A stretch of DNA of 32,111 nt from NCBI GenBank assembly GCA_045632525.1, contig JAZQWV010000044.1, forward strand, positions 1 to 32,111, given 5' to 3'. This document shows positions 7,403-14,028 of this stretch, piece by piece. The translations under genes were made by a program, and so were the position numbers. The notes under the pieces were generated by a model, which was given only the letters and a program-made list of their open reading frames with translations, made no database searches and was not told the DNA's origin. The first letter of the stretch is position 1; the number at the start of each line of letters is the position of its first letter. This stretch comes from Fimenecus sp045632525 (GTDB lineage Bacteria; Bacillota; Clostridia; Oscillospirales; Acutalibacteraceae).

Positions 7403-8203
7403 ATCCTGCATTCTTCTCCAATGGAATAAATATTGTTGAGCAATTCCCTCTGTGCCTTTTGTACACTCTGGTAATCCGTTTGGATACATCTCTGCCATAA
7501 TTCGTCTAACCCACACATCAACGGGGAAAGCTTCGATTTTATGAAAACCATAAAGTAGGGTGCATTCGGCAACCTTTGCGCCCACACCATTGATTTTTTG
7601 AAGTTCTTCGCGACCAAATTCAATTGGGTTTTTCTCGATAGCGTCAAAATCAATTGTGCCGTTTGCAACTTTTTTTGCCGCATCAATAATATATTTTGCT
7701 CTGAATCCCGAACGCAATGGTGCTAAATCTTCAACGGTGAGTTTTGAAAGGGTTTCTGCAGATGGAAATGATTTTTGCCCACTTTCACCTTCGCCGAAAG
7801 TTTCACAGAGCCTATCGACAATTCCTTTGATTCGTGGGATATTATTGTTTGCTGAAATTATAAAAGAACAAAGTGCTTCCCAAGGCTCTTGACGAAGAAT
7901 TCGGATGCCGTTGTAATCTTTGACGGCTTGTGAAAGATATTTATCGTCATATTTGTTTGTGATTTCTTCATAATTGCACTCGAAATCGAAATAATTTTTC
8001 CAGATTTCATTGAAATCGGCTTCGTCACATTCAAAAATGATTTTGTTTTCGGTTTGATATACTGTTAAAGGTTTAGAAAAAGCAACGCCGTGCCATTTTC
8101 CGTCTTTTTCTGTCCAACGAAATGCTTGACCGCAATCAAGGGTGAGCCCTAAATTGAAAACAGGGGGACAGGGTATTTCAAAATGTTTCTTCGTAAAAAT
8201 CAC
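7394..8203 (-). CDS. ogg: 8-oxoguanine DNA glycosylase / AP lyase (OGG1-type)
   Basis: A 269-residue helix-hairpin-helix GPD glycosylase that removes 8-oxoG opposite C and nicks the abasic site. The N-terminal OGG domain contains LDCGQAFRW (residues 22-30). The HhH motif LQKINGVGAKVAECTL carries catalytic Lys210, and AFPVDVWVRR carries the conserved Asp229. These two residues mark the bifunctional OGG class rather than AlkA. The start is odd. The only in-frame standard start is a GTG (8201-8203) that lies inside GCGAGGTGAT, itself the only Shine-Dalgarno-like sequence. No in-frame ATG or TTG follows within the well-conserved N-terminus. The true start may therefore be this GTG or a rare codon a few codons downstream. 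Convergent with the secreted protein gene. Confidence 0.92.
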   Translation of the reverse strand: MIFTKKHFEIPCPPVFNLGLTLDCGQAFRWTEKDGKWHGVAFSKPLTVYQTENKIIFECDEADFNEIWKNYFDFECNYEEITNKYDDKYLSQAVKDYNGIRILRQEPWEALCSFIISANNNIPRIKGIVDRLCETFGEGESGQKSFPSAETLSKLTVEDLAPLRSGFRAKYIIDAAKKVANGTIDFDAIEKNPIEFGREELQKINGVGAKVAECTLLYGFHKIEAFPVDVWVRRIMAEMYPNGLPECTKGTEGIAQQYLFHWRRMQDKK

Positions 8204-8419
8204 CTCGCAAAATAGCTAAAATTTTTAGAAAATTCTATTAAAAAGCACTAATAAAAAGTTGCACAAAACTTTTAGTAATTTTTTAAGTAGTTAAAGCAAC
8301 AGAATGTATAATTTGTCAAGTAATTACAACAAATTGTATTTGATATAAATTTAACAAACTTTTTATAAAATTGTCGAAAAATGGAAAAAACCTTGATTTT
8401 TCAATGAAATTAGGGCGAG

Positions 8420-8462
8420 TTATAAACATTTTCAACAGAGTTTTCAACAATTTTGTTGAAAA
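8420..8462. promoter_or_regulatory. Cluster of four DnaA-box-like 9-mers with an inverted copy
   Basis: In order: TTATAAACA (8420-8428), TTTTCAACA (8429-8437), TTTTCAACA (8441-8449) and the inverse TGTTGAAAA (8454-8462). Each differs from the DnaA box TTATCCACA at two positions. The last two also form a 10-bp inverted repeat with a 2-base centre (8441-8462). It could be a DnaA-related site, an operator for an unknown repressor, or a chance AT-rich repeat. No dnaA, dnaN or rpmH is nearby, so it is not evidently the chromosomal origin. Confidence 0.4.
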
Positions 8463-8519
8463 GTTTATTATACTTTCCGTATAAAATAATATGTAATTAT
8501 TTTTGGTGAAAATCCCATA

Positions 8520-8563
8520 TTGACAAATTTTTCTTACAAATTCTATTGGTAAAAGAGTATAAA
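8520..8563 (+). promoter_or_regulatory. Candidate promoter of the 87-residue membrane protein
   Basis: A perfect TTGACA (8520-8525) is followed by a poor -10 (TATTGG at 18 bases). An alternative pair is TTACAA (8534-8539), 18 bases and TATAAA (8558-8563). Which one is used cannot be decided from sequence. Confidence 0.4.
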
Positions 8564-8615
8564 ACTGACTAAAAAAGACAATGATATTTAAAAATAAATT
8601 TGTGAGGATACAAAA

Positions 8616-8879
8616 ATGGTGAAAGGTGTTAACCGACAAGTTTTAGAAATTCTTGAACCCCAATGTGATTATTTTGAAAAGGCATTGTTTTTTGTCAAAC
8701 CTGAATACAGCAACGAGAGTGACGCTAAATTGCGAAATCAAGCGTTGAAAAGTATTCAGAATTCAATTTCTGTACCCAAAACACGCAAACAAAAGGTAAA
8801 AAGTAAAATGTTTTTTATTGCACAAATGCTTTCGTCCGCAGTTGTGGGCTCGATTATAACTGCGCTGATTATAAGATAA
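8616..8879 (+). CDS. Small single-span membrane protein, conserved hypothetical
   Basis: An 87-residue protein. A soluble N-terminal part begins MVKGVNRQVLEI and contains PQCDYFEKALFFVKPEYS; a basic stretch follows (KTRKQKVKSKM, residues 55-65), then one C-terminal transmembrane helix (about 65-85, FIAQMLSSAVVGSIITALII). From memory, the opening and the YFEKA...FVKPE pattern recur in small clostridial proteins of unknown function. The start ATG has TGTGAGGAT upstream. The stop overlaps the convergent M24 peptidase gene by 11 bases, with no terminator between them. Its leader carries the 9-mer cluster. A tail-anchored topology with the N-terminus inside is inferred from the basic residues. Confidence 0.65.
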   Translation: MVKGVNRQVLEILEPQCDYFEKALFFVKPEYSNESDAKLRNQALKSIQNSISVPKTRKQKVKSKMFFIAQMLSSAVVGSIITALIIR

Positions 8880-9933
8880 TCAAATCTTTTGGTGCGTTAG
8901 TGAGATTTTCGCAACCAGTTTCGGTGATAAGAGCCATATCTTCAATTCTCACGCCAAATTTTTCAGGGATATAAATGCCGGGCTCAACTGTAACAATGTT
9001 ACCAACTTGCAAAACGCTGTCAGAAGCAGGTGAGAGGTTTGGGAACTCGTGAATTTCAACACCCACACCGTGACCGGTTGAATGTGTGAAATATTGACCG
9101 TAACCAGCATCTCTAATTACGCTTCGTGCAAACTCGTCGCCATCTTTACAATTGACACCTGAACGGATATTTGCAAGACAGTTGTTCTGTGCTTTAAGCA
9201 CAATGTCATAAACATTTTTCATTTCGTCAGTCGCGAAACCAACGGCAACCGTACGGGTCATGTCACTATGGTAGCCATTTATAATTGTGCCAAAATCGAG
9301 AGTGATAAAATCGCCATTCTCGATTTTTTTGTCGCTTGGAACACCGTGTGGCATTGATGAGTTCGCACCACTGACTGCGATAGTTTCAAACGATAACCCT
9401 TCGCCACCGTTGCGAAGCATAAAGAAATCCAATTCCAATGCAATTTCTTTTTCAGTAATACCAACTTTTATAAACTTAAGAATGTGTTCAAAAGCACTTT
9501 CTGCAATTCGTTGCGCTTTTATAATGCTTTCAACTTCGTTTCGGGTTTTGATTGAACGGATTGAATTTATAATTGCATCAAGTGTGGTATCAGTTGAAAT
9601 GCTGATATTTTTAAGCACACCCTTGAGAGAGTTATATGTAGAAACTGTCATTCTTGTTGACTCAACAAGCAAATGACGACAATTCATCTCCTTAAGAATA
9701 GTTGCGATTTGTGGATATGTTTTGCCTAAAAGCATAACTTCACAAACAGAAATCTGCTTTTCTGCCGCTTCGATATATCTTCCGTCTGTGATAAAAACTG
9801 TACGGTCAGCTGACACAAGCAAAAAGCCGTCAGAAGACTCGAATCCTGTGAAATATTTTCTGTTTTCAGGTGAGATAATAAGGGCACAGTGTCCATTGCC
9901 CTTATCTTTTAAAATTTGTTGTAAATTATTCAT
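8869..9933 (-). CDS. M24 family Xaa-Pro aminopeptidase
   Basis: A 354-residue pita-bread metallopeptidase that removes N-terminal residues before proline, or splits Xaa-Pro dipeptides. It has an N-terminal creatinase-like domain (about 1-125) and a catalytic domain. All five metal ligands are visible: Asp213 (TLDFGT), Asp224 (YHSDMTRTV), His288 (HSTGHGVGVEIHE), Glu317 (TVEPGIYIP) and Glu331 (GVRIEDMALIT). Start: ATG pair at 9936/9933. I take 9933 because GGTG lies six bases before it; both overlap the end of the yqeG-like gene, implying coupled translation. Aminopeptidase P-like and prolidase-like members cannot be told apart by eye. The last 11 bases overlap the convergent small gene. Confidence 0.92.
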   Translation of the reverse strand: MNNLQQILKDKGNGHCALIISPENRKYFTGFESSDGFLLVSADRTVFITDGRYIEAAEKQISVCEVMLLGKTYPQIATILKEMNCRHLLVESTRMTVSTYNSLKGVLKNISISTDTTLDAIINSIRSIKTRNEVESIIKAQRIAESAFEHILKFIKVGITEKEIALELDFFMLRNGGEGLSFETIAVSGANSSMPHGVPSDKKIENGDFITLDFGTIINGYHSDMTRTVAVGFATDEMKNVYDIVLKAQNNCLANIRSGVNCKDGDEFARSVIRDAGYGQYFTHSTGHGVGVEIHEFPNLSPASDSVLQVGNIVTVEPGIYIPEKFGVRIEDMALITETGCENLTNAPKDLIIL

Positions 9934-10447
9934 CATAAACACCATATCCATAAAGTCTTTCAAATTCTGCGATTACAGGTTTTTCTTTTCTTCTGCGATT
10001 CGCATAGAAAATTGGAAAACGAGTTTTGCCTTCTAACGCATCAACAAGCACCGAAATTGCACCACAAGTATTTGCTGCAAGCACATCGGCGAAAATCTGG
10101 TCACCAACCATAGCCATTTCTTCTATTTTAACGCCCATAATCTCTGCACCTTTGATAAGCTTGTGAGCTTTTGGCTTTTTAGCATAAGACAAGTGAGCAA
10201 GACCTAAGCTTTCTGCAACTCTTCGTGGTCGTTTGCCGATAGCGTTTGAGATAATCATTACTTTTATGCCGGCATTCTGAATAGTCTCGAGCCATTCAGT
10301 TAATCCGTCAATAACATTATCTCTTCCGTCATTACAGATTGTGTTGTCAATATCAAGGGCAACTGCATGAGCGCCCATTTTATTTAAATCTTCAATAGTA
10401 ATGTCGAGCACACTTTTGAAGCGGTATTTTGGCATTGGTGAAACCAT
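9926..10447 (-). CDS. yqeG: YqeG family HAD-IIIA phosphatase
   Basis: A 173-residue HAD phosphatase. Motif I is VALDIDNTICND (Asp32, Asp34), motif II IISNAIG (Ser67-Asn68), motif III Lys in KKPKAHK (about 91-96) and motif IV MVGDQIFADV (Asp116, Asp121). The DxDNT form and the 170-residue length match YqeG, which is related to the Gep4-type phosphatidylglycerophosphate phosphatases. A role in making phosphatidylglycerol is possible but not proven by sequence. Start ATG at 10447 has AAGGAG five bases upstream. It lies downstream of rpsU, behind a terminator-like hairpin, and overlaps the M24 peptidase start. Confidence 0.88.
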   Translation of the reverse strand: MVSPMPKYRFKSVLDITIEDLNKMGAHAVALDIDNTICNDGRDNVIDGLTEWLETIQNAGIKVMIISNAIGKRPRRVAESLGLAHLSYAKKPKAHKLIKGAEIMGVKIEEMAMVGDQIFADVLAANTCGAISVLVDALEGKTRFPIFYANRRRKEKPVIAEFERLYGYGVYDE

Positions 10448-10472
10448 AAAAACTCCTTAAGGTTAAATCTTA

Positions 10473-10510
10473 ATAAAAAAATAGTGGGCAATCCGTCAAT
10501 GGACGCCCAC
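10473..10510 (-). terminator. Terminator or attenuator after rpsU
   Basis: On the minus strand GTGGGC (10505-10510) pairs with GCCCAC (10484-10489), with an inner 3-bp TCC/GGA pair, followed by a T-rich run (A-rich 10474-10482). It lies between rpsU and the yqeG-like gene. Either partial read-through or a weak promoter (TTGACG-17-TTATTA overlaps the hairpin) would be needed to express the genes behind it. Confidence 0.75.
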
Positions 10511-10545
10511 TTGCGTTTTGAAACAAAGCTTCGCAAAGCCCAAGT

Positions 10546-10722
10546 TTATTTGAACTTACGCTTACGTGCAGCCTCAGACTTCTTCTTTCTCTTTACAGAA
10601 GGTTTTTCGTAATGCTCTCTTTTGCGTACTTCCTGAATAACGCCGTCACGAGATGTCTGTCTCTTAAATCTTCTGAGAGCACTTTCTAAAGACTCGTTTT
10701 CTTTAACTTTTACCTGACTCAT
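10546..10722 (-). CDS. rpsU: 30S ribosomal protein S21
   Basis: A 58-residue protein beginning MSQVKVKENESLESALRRFK and ending KKKSEAARKRKFK. This is the full-length S21 of the small ribosomal subunit, with its typical basic C-terminus. The start ATG (10720-10722) has GGGAGGG about six bases upstream. It is preceded by the best promoter in the window and followed by a hairpin, so a short abundant transcript is expected. Below the size at which automatic frame finders usually report, but unmistakable. Confidence 0.97.
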   Translation of the reverse strand: MSQVKVKENESLESALRRFKRQTSRDGVIQEVRKREHYEKPSVKRKKKSEAARKRKFK

Positions 10723-10758
10723 TAAAAATCCCTCCCTTTACATTGGGATACATTGTGT

Positions 10759-10787
10759 ATTATACAATAACAATTGTCAACTGTCAA
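10759..10787 (-). promoter_or_regulatory. Perfect-consensus promoter of rpsU
   Basis: On the minus strand TTGACA (10782-10787), exactly 17 bases and TATAAT (10759-10764). A second TTGACA copy lies within the spacer (10775-10780). It fits high expression of a ribosomal protein. Confidence 0.9.
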
Positions 10788-10796
10788 CAACAATTT

Positions 10797-10878
10797 TTGC
10801 ATATTTTCCGCAATGCGTCCTTGCTTTCGCCTCGCGGTATCTTTATACAGCTTCGGCTTCACCACATTGTCTTGCATA
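10797..10878. repeat. Possible short dispersed repeat between rpsU and the dehydrogenase gene
   Basis: A GC-richer tract (GCAATGCGTCC...CGCCTCGCGG...CAGCTTCGGCTTC) in otherwise AT-rich intergenic DNA. It is bounded by the 7-base direct repeat TTGCATA (10797-10803 and 10872-10878) and has short inverted CAATG/CATTG ends. It resembles non-coding repeats I recall from Ruminococcaceae. No terminator T-tract is seen. Low confidence without a genome-wide search. Confidence 0.4.
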
Positions 10879-10905
10879 AAAACTTATTGAAAATACATAT
10901 TTGCC

Positions 10906-11865
10906 TTATTTATTCACAACATTCTGTGGATTACCGTTTAAATATGCTTTTACATTTTCTTCGAGAATGTTCATGAGTCTTTCTCTCGTTTCAAAACCTG
11001 CCCAAGCGATATGTGGGGTAATAAAACAATTTTTTGCAGAGAGCAATGGATTATCTGCTTTTGGTGGCTCAACTGTGAGCACATCAAGACCTGCACCACG
11101 AAGTTTACCGTTATTGAGAGCATCTGCAAGAGCTTGGTCGTTAACAACTGGACCACGGCTTGTGTTTATGATAATTGCACCGTCTTTGCATTTGTTGATA
11201 AACTCTTCATTCACAAGTCCTGTTGTTTTTTCGGTGAGCGGACAATGGAATGAAATAATATCACTTGTCTTTGCAAGGGTGTCCATTTCAACCCATTTGA
11301 AATTCTTTCTGTGACTTTGGTCGGTTTCGTGGCCTGAAACTGCAACGATATTCATTTTAAACGCTTCTGCAATGTCTGCAACTGCTTGACCAATCTGACC
11401 AAACCCAACAATACCAAGTGTTTTGCCACAAAGCTCAGTAAGTGGAGTTTTCCAATAACAAAAATCAGGACAATTAGCCCAGTCACCGTTTCTTACGCTT
11501 TCGCTGTGAATTCCCACAGCGTTTGTTATCTCAAGAATAAGTGAGAAAGTGAGCTGTGCAACTGCGTTGGTTGAATATGCAGGGATATTTGAAACAGGTA
11601 CACCCATTTCTTTTGCATAGTCGCAATCAACCACATTATATCCTGTTGATTCAAGGGCAATATATTTAAGAGTAGAAAGTTTTGACAAAGTCTCTTTTGT
11701 GAGTGGAGTTTTGTTTGTAATAACAATGTCTGCACCCATACATCTTTCAAGAATTTTATCAGCAGGTGTTCTGTCATAAATCTCACATTCACCCAATTTT
11801 TTAAGCCATTCCCAAGACAAGTCGCCTGGGTTAAGTGCAAAAGAATCAAGGATAACTATTTTCAA
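10906..11865 (-). CDS. D-isomer 2-hydroxyacid dehydrogenase (hydroxypyruvate/glyoxylate reductase-like)
   Basis: A 319-residue cytoplasmic oxidoreductase of the D-2-hydroxyacid dehydrogenase family. The Rossmann motif is GIVGFGQIG (residues 151-159). The catalytic triad is visible: Arg237 (NTSRGPVVN), Glu266 (DVLTVEPP) and His285 (ITPHIAWAG). Total length and GYNVVD near residue 75 fit the HprA-like branch acting on glycerate/hydroxypyruvate or related acids; the substrate is not fixed by sequence. After the second beta strand the usual acidic residue is replaced (VAVSGHE, 174-180), so NADPH use is possible. Start: TTG (11863-11865), preceded by GGAGG with an 11-base gap. The alternative TTG and GTG codons overlap the ribosome site. 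It is transcribed divergently from the long operon. Confidence 0.9.
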   Translation of the reverse strand: MKIVILDSFALNPGDLSWEWLKKLGECEIYDRTPADKILERCMGADIVITNKTPLTKETLSKLSTLKYIALESTGYNVVDCDYAKEMGVPVSNIPAYSTNAVAQLTFSLILEITNAVGIHSESVRNGDWANCPDFCYWKTPLTELCGKTLGIVGFGQIGQAVADIAEAFKMNIVAVSGHETDQSHRKNFKWVEMDTLAKTSDIISFHCPLTEKTTGLVNEEFINKCKDGAIIINTSRGPVVNDQALADALNNGKLRGAGLDVLTVEPPKADNPLLSAKNCFITPHIAWAGFETRERLMNILEENVKAYLNGNPQNVVNK

Positions 11866-11916
11866 AGTAATCACTACCTCCAATTATGGATATATTATAG
11901 TGTTATATTTAATATT

Positions 11917-11945
11917 ATAATAACAAAAATATTGACCTTTTTCAA
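11917..11945 (-). promoter_or_regulatory. Promoter of the dehydrogenase gene
   Basis: On the minus strand TTGAAA (11940-11945), 17 bases and TATTAT (11917-11922). It interleaves with the divergent plus-strand promoter at 11932-11960. Confidence 0.65.
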
Positions 11946-11960
11946 TAAATATTATAAAAT
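11932..11960 (+). promoter_or_regulatory. Promoter of the TVP38-galK-M42-M42-GNAT-lyase-mutase operon
   Basis: TTGACC (11932-11937), 17 bases and TAAAAT (11955-11960). Its -35 lies within the spacer of the minus-strand promoter, so polymerase cannot occupy both at once. Confidence 0.7.
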
Positions 11961-12007
11961 TAAGATGTATATGTATGTTTGCAAACTAATGAAGAAAGGG
12001 GATGCAG

Positions 12008-12739
12008 ATGGAAAAAAGAAACCTTGACAGAAAAGGCGCTATGAACATTAGCGCAATCGGGCTTTTTGCCGTGGCAATTTTGCTTGCAGTTATCACAATG
12101 ATTATGAGCACAAAGGTTGCCGAGGGTGGCTGGGCAGAATTCTTGTGGGCTTTGGGCAAATTACAAGATTTTATTCAATCACTTGAAAACAGATGGCTCA
12201 TTGGTTTGGCAATACTTGTGGTTTATGCACTCAAATCATTTGTTCCAATTCCGTTTCCTTTTATTATGATTATGACAGGTGTTTTGTTTGAACCGGAACT
12301 TGCATTACCACTTAATATCGTGGGATTTTCAATAACACTATCAATAGTTTATTGGTATGGCAGACGACTTGACGAAGGCGTTGCTGTACATAAATTAAAA
12401 AAATATGAAAATGTTCGTGAGATGCTTAATCATGCGGGCAAGACAAAATTAGGCGTTTTGTTTCTCATAAGACTTATTCCGTCAATCCCAATTAATATGG
12501 CGAGTCAGTTCTATGGTGGAATTAAGTTCCCCTTTGGCAAATTTATGGTTGCATCAATTGCAGGTTATTTCATTAAGTTATGGACATATTCTGTAATGGG
12601 TGGGAATATTGCACAACCTTTCACATGGCATTTTATGGCTCCTGTAATAATTCTTTTGGTTATTTCAGGTATGACCGTTTTAATTACAAATATAGCGTTG
12701 GAAAAGAGAAAAGGAGAAAATAAATATGGCAACAATTAA
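12008..12739 (+). CDS. TVP38/TMEM64 (SNARE-associated/DedA-like) membrane protein
   Basis: A 243-residue integral membrane protein. The hydrophobic segments are residues about 14-33, a long central pair (VVYALKSFVPIPFPFIMIMTG... and LPLNIVGFSITLSIVYWYG) and two near the C-terminus. The family signature is FLIRLIPSIPINMASQFYGGIKFPFGKF (about 155-182, with Arg, Pro and Gly in place). Members belong to the VTT/DedA superfamily linked to lipid scrambling; the exact role is unknown. Start: I prefer the ATG at 12008, six bases after AAAGGGG; the ATG at 12002 touches the ribosome site. First gene of the operon; its end overlaps galK by 14 bases. Confidence 0.88.
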   Translation: MEKRNLDRKGAMNISAIGLFAVAILLAVITMIMSTKVAEGGWAEFLWALGKLQDFIQSLENRWLIGLAILVVYALKSFVPIPFPFIMIMTGVLFEPELALPLNIVGFSITLSIVYWYGRRLDEGVAVHKLKKYENVREMLNHAGKTKLGVLFLIRLIPSIPINMASQFYGGIKFPFGKFMVASIAGYFIKLWTYSVMGGNIAQPFTWHFMAPVIILLVISGMTVLITNIALEKRKGENKYGNN

Positions 12740-14006
12740 TGTTTTGAAAAATGATATTTTAAATGGCGCTTATAACGAAAGATTCAAGCGCGTTTATGTA
12801 ACAGACGAAGCAGTTAAGGCACAACACGAAAGATATGTGAGCCTTGCAAACGATTTTGCAGAAATTTTTAGTGAAGATAGAGATGCAAGATTGTTCTCAG
12901 CACCTGGTCGTACAGAAGTTGGTGGCAACCACACAGACCACAACCACGGCAGAGTTCTTGCAGCGGGTATCAACCTTGATGCTATTGCAATTGCAGCAAA
13001 AAATGACGAAAATATTGTTCGTGTTAAATCTCGTGGTTATGATATGGACGTTTGTGACATCACAGACCTTGAAATCAAAGAAAACGAAAAAGGACATTCA
13101 CCAGCACTTGTTCGTGGTATGTGCGCAGGTTTCTTGAAATATGGCTACAAAATCGGCGGTTTTGACGCTTGCACAATGTCAAGTGTTCTTTCAGGTTCAG
13201 GCCTTTCATCATCAGCGGCTTACGAGGTGCTTGTTGGTACAATGCTCAACTACCTTTATAATGACGGTGAAGTTGACGCTATCACAATCGCAAAAATTGC
13301 ACAATATGCAGAAAATGTTTATTTTGACAAACCTTGTGGACTTATGGACCAGATGGCTTGCTCAGTTGGTGGATTTGTTACAATCGACTTTAACAACCCA
13401 GCAGAGCCAATCGTAAACGAAGTTAAATTTGACTTTGCTTCCTCTGGCCATTCACTTTGCATTGTTGACACTAAGGGCAGCCACTCAGATTTGACAGATG
13501 ACTATGCAGCAATTCGCAGTGAAATGGAAGCAGTTGCAGGTTGCTTTGGTAAAAATGTTCTTCGTGAAGTCCCAGAAGAAGAATTCAAGAAGAATATTCC
13601 AACAGTACGCGAAAAAGTTGGCGATAGAGCAGTTATCCGTGCAATGCACTTCTTTGCAGATAATGATAGAGTATTAAAAGAAGTTGATGCTCTTAAAAAA
13701 GGTGACTTTGAAGAGTTTAAATCATACATACTTGAAAGTGGTGACTCATCATACAAGTATAATCAGAATGTATTTTCTGTTAAAAAGCCTCAGGAACAGC
13801 CAGTTTCACTCGCTTTGGCAGTAAGTGAAAGCATTCTCAAAGGAAAGGGTGCTTGGCGTGTTCACGGTGGTGGATTTGCAGGTACAATTCAGGCATTCGT
13901 TCCAAATGAAATTCTTGCAGATTACAAAAATGCAATGGAGAGTATTTTTGGTACTGATTCTTGTTATGTACTTATTATCCGTCCAGTAGGTGGCGTTGAA
14001 GTATAA
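12726..14006 (+). CDS. galK: Galactokinase-like GHMP sugar kinase (variant substrate motif)
   Basis: A 426-residue GHMP kinase expected to phosphorylate galactose at C1. Motifs: sugar-binding GRTEVGGNHTDHNHG (residues 61-75), ATP-binding LSGSGLSSSAA (155-165), catalytic Asp208 in CGLMDQMA, and the C-terminal WRVHGGGFAGTIQAFVP. Compared with the usual GRVNLIGEHTDYNGG, Arg62, His69 and Asp71 are kept, but the Glu that contacts the galactose C6 hydroxyl is Asn68 and Tyr is His72. The variant is the form I recall for clostridial proteins annotated as galactokinase; altered specificity is possible. The ribosome site AAGGAG lies in the preceding gene. No galT or galE is nearby. Confidence 0.85.
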   Translation: MATINVLKNDILNGAYNERFKRVYVTDEAVKAQHERYVSLANDFAEIFSEDRDARLFSAPGRTEVGGNHTDHNHGRVLAAGINLDAIAIAAKNDENIVRVKSRGYDMDVCDITDLEIKENEKGHSPALVRGMCAGFLKYGYKIGGFDACTMSSVLSGSGLSSSAAYEVLVGTMLNYLYNDGEVDAITIAKIAQYAENVYFDKPCGLMDQMACSVGGFVTIDFNNPAEPIVNEVKFDFASSGHSLCIVDTKGSHSDLTDDYAAIRSEMEAVAGCFGKNVLREVPEEEFKKNIPTVREKVGDRAVIRAMHFFADNDRVLKEVDALKKGDFEEFKSYILESGDSSYKYNQNVFSVKKPQEQPVSLALAVSESILKGKGAWRVHGGGFAGTIQAFVPNEILADYKNAMESIFGTDSCYVLIIRPVGGVEV

Positions 14007-14028
14007 TTTAAAATTAAGGTTGATTTAA

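Larger units (their letters stand above)
8204..8615. other. 412-base gene-free AT-rich region
   Basis: No convincing coding frame is present on either strand; a 107-codon antisense frame over the right half (8316-8639) is compositional. It should hold the leader and promoter of ogg (minus) and of the 87-residue gene (plus). It also holds a cluster of TTTTCAACA-like 9-mers at 8420-8462. No hairpin with a T-tract and no recognisable RNA gene was found. Confidence 0.6.

Noticed and set aside
8204..8615. Chromosomal replication origin
   Set aside because: The 9-mer cluster is suggestive, but dnaA, dnaN, recF and rpmH are absent and the flanking genes are not origin-associated.
8316..8639. 107-codon minus-strand frame in the AT-rich gap
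   Set aside because: Phe/Leu/Ile-rich translation of poly-T tracts. It overlaps the start of the 87-residue gene and has no ribosome site.
10743..10976. 77-codon plus-strand reading frame
   Set aside because: It runs through the rpsU promoter, the short repeat and the end of the dehydrogenase gene; no ribosome site.
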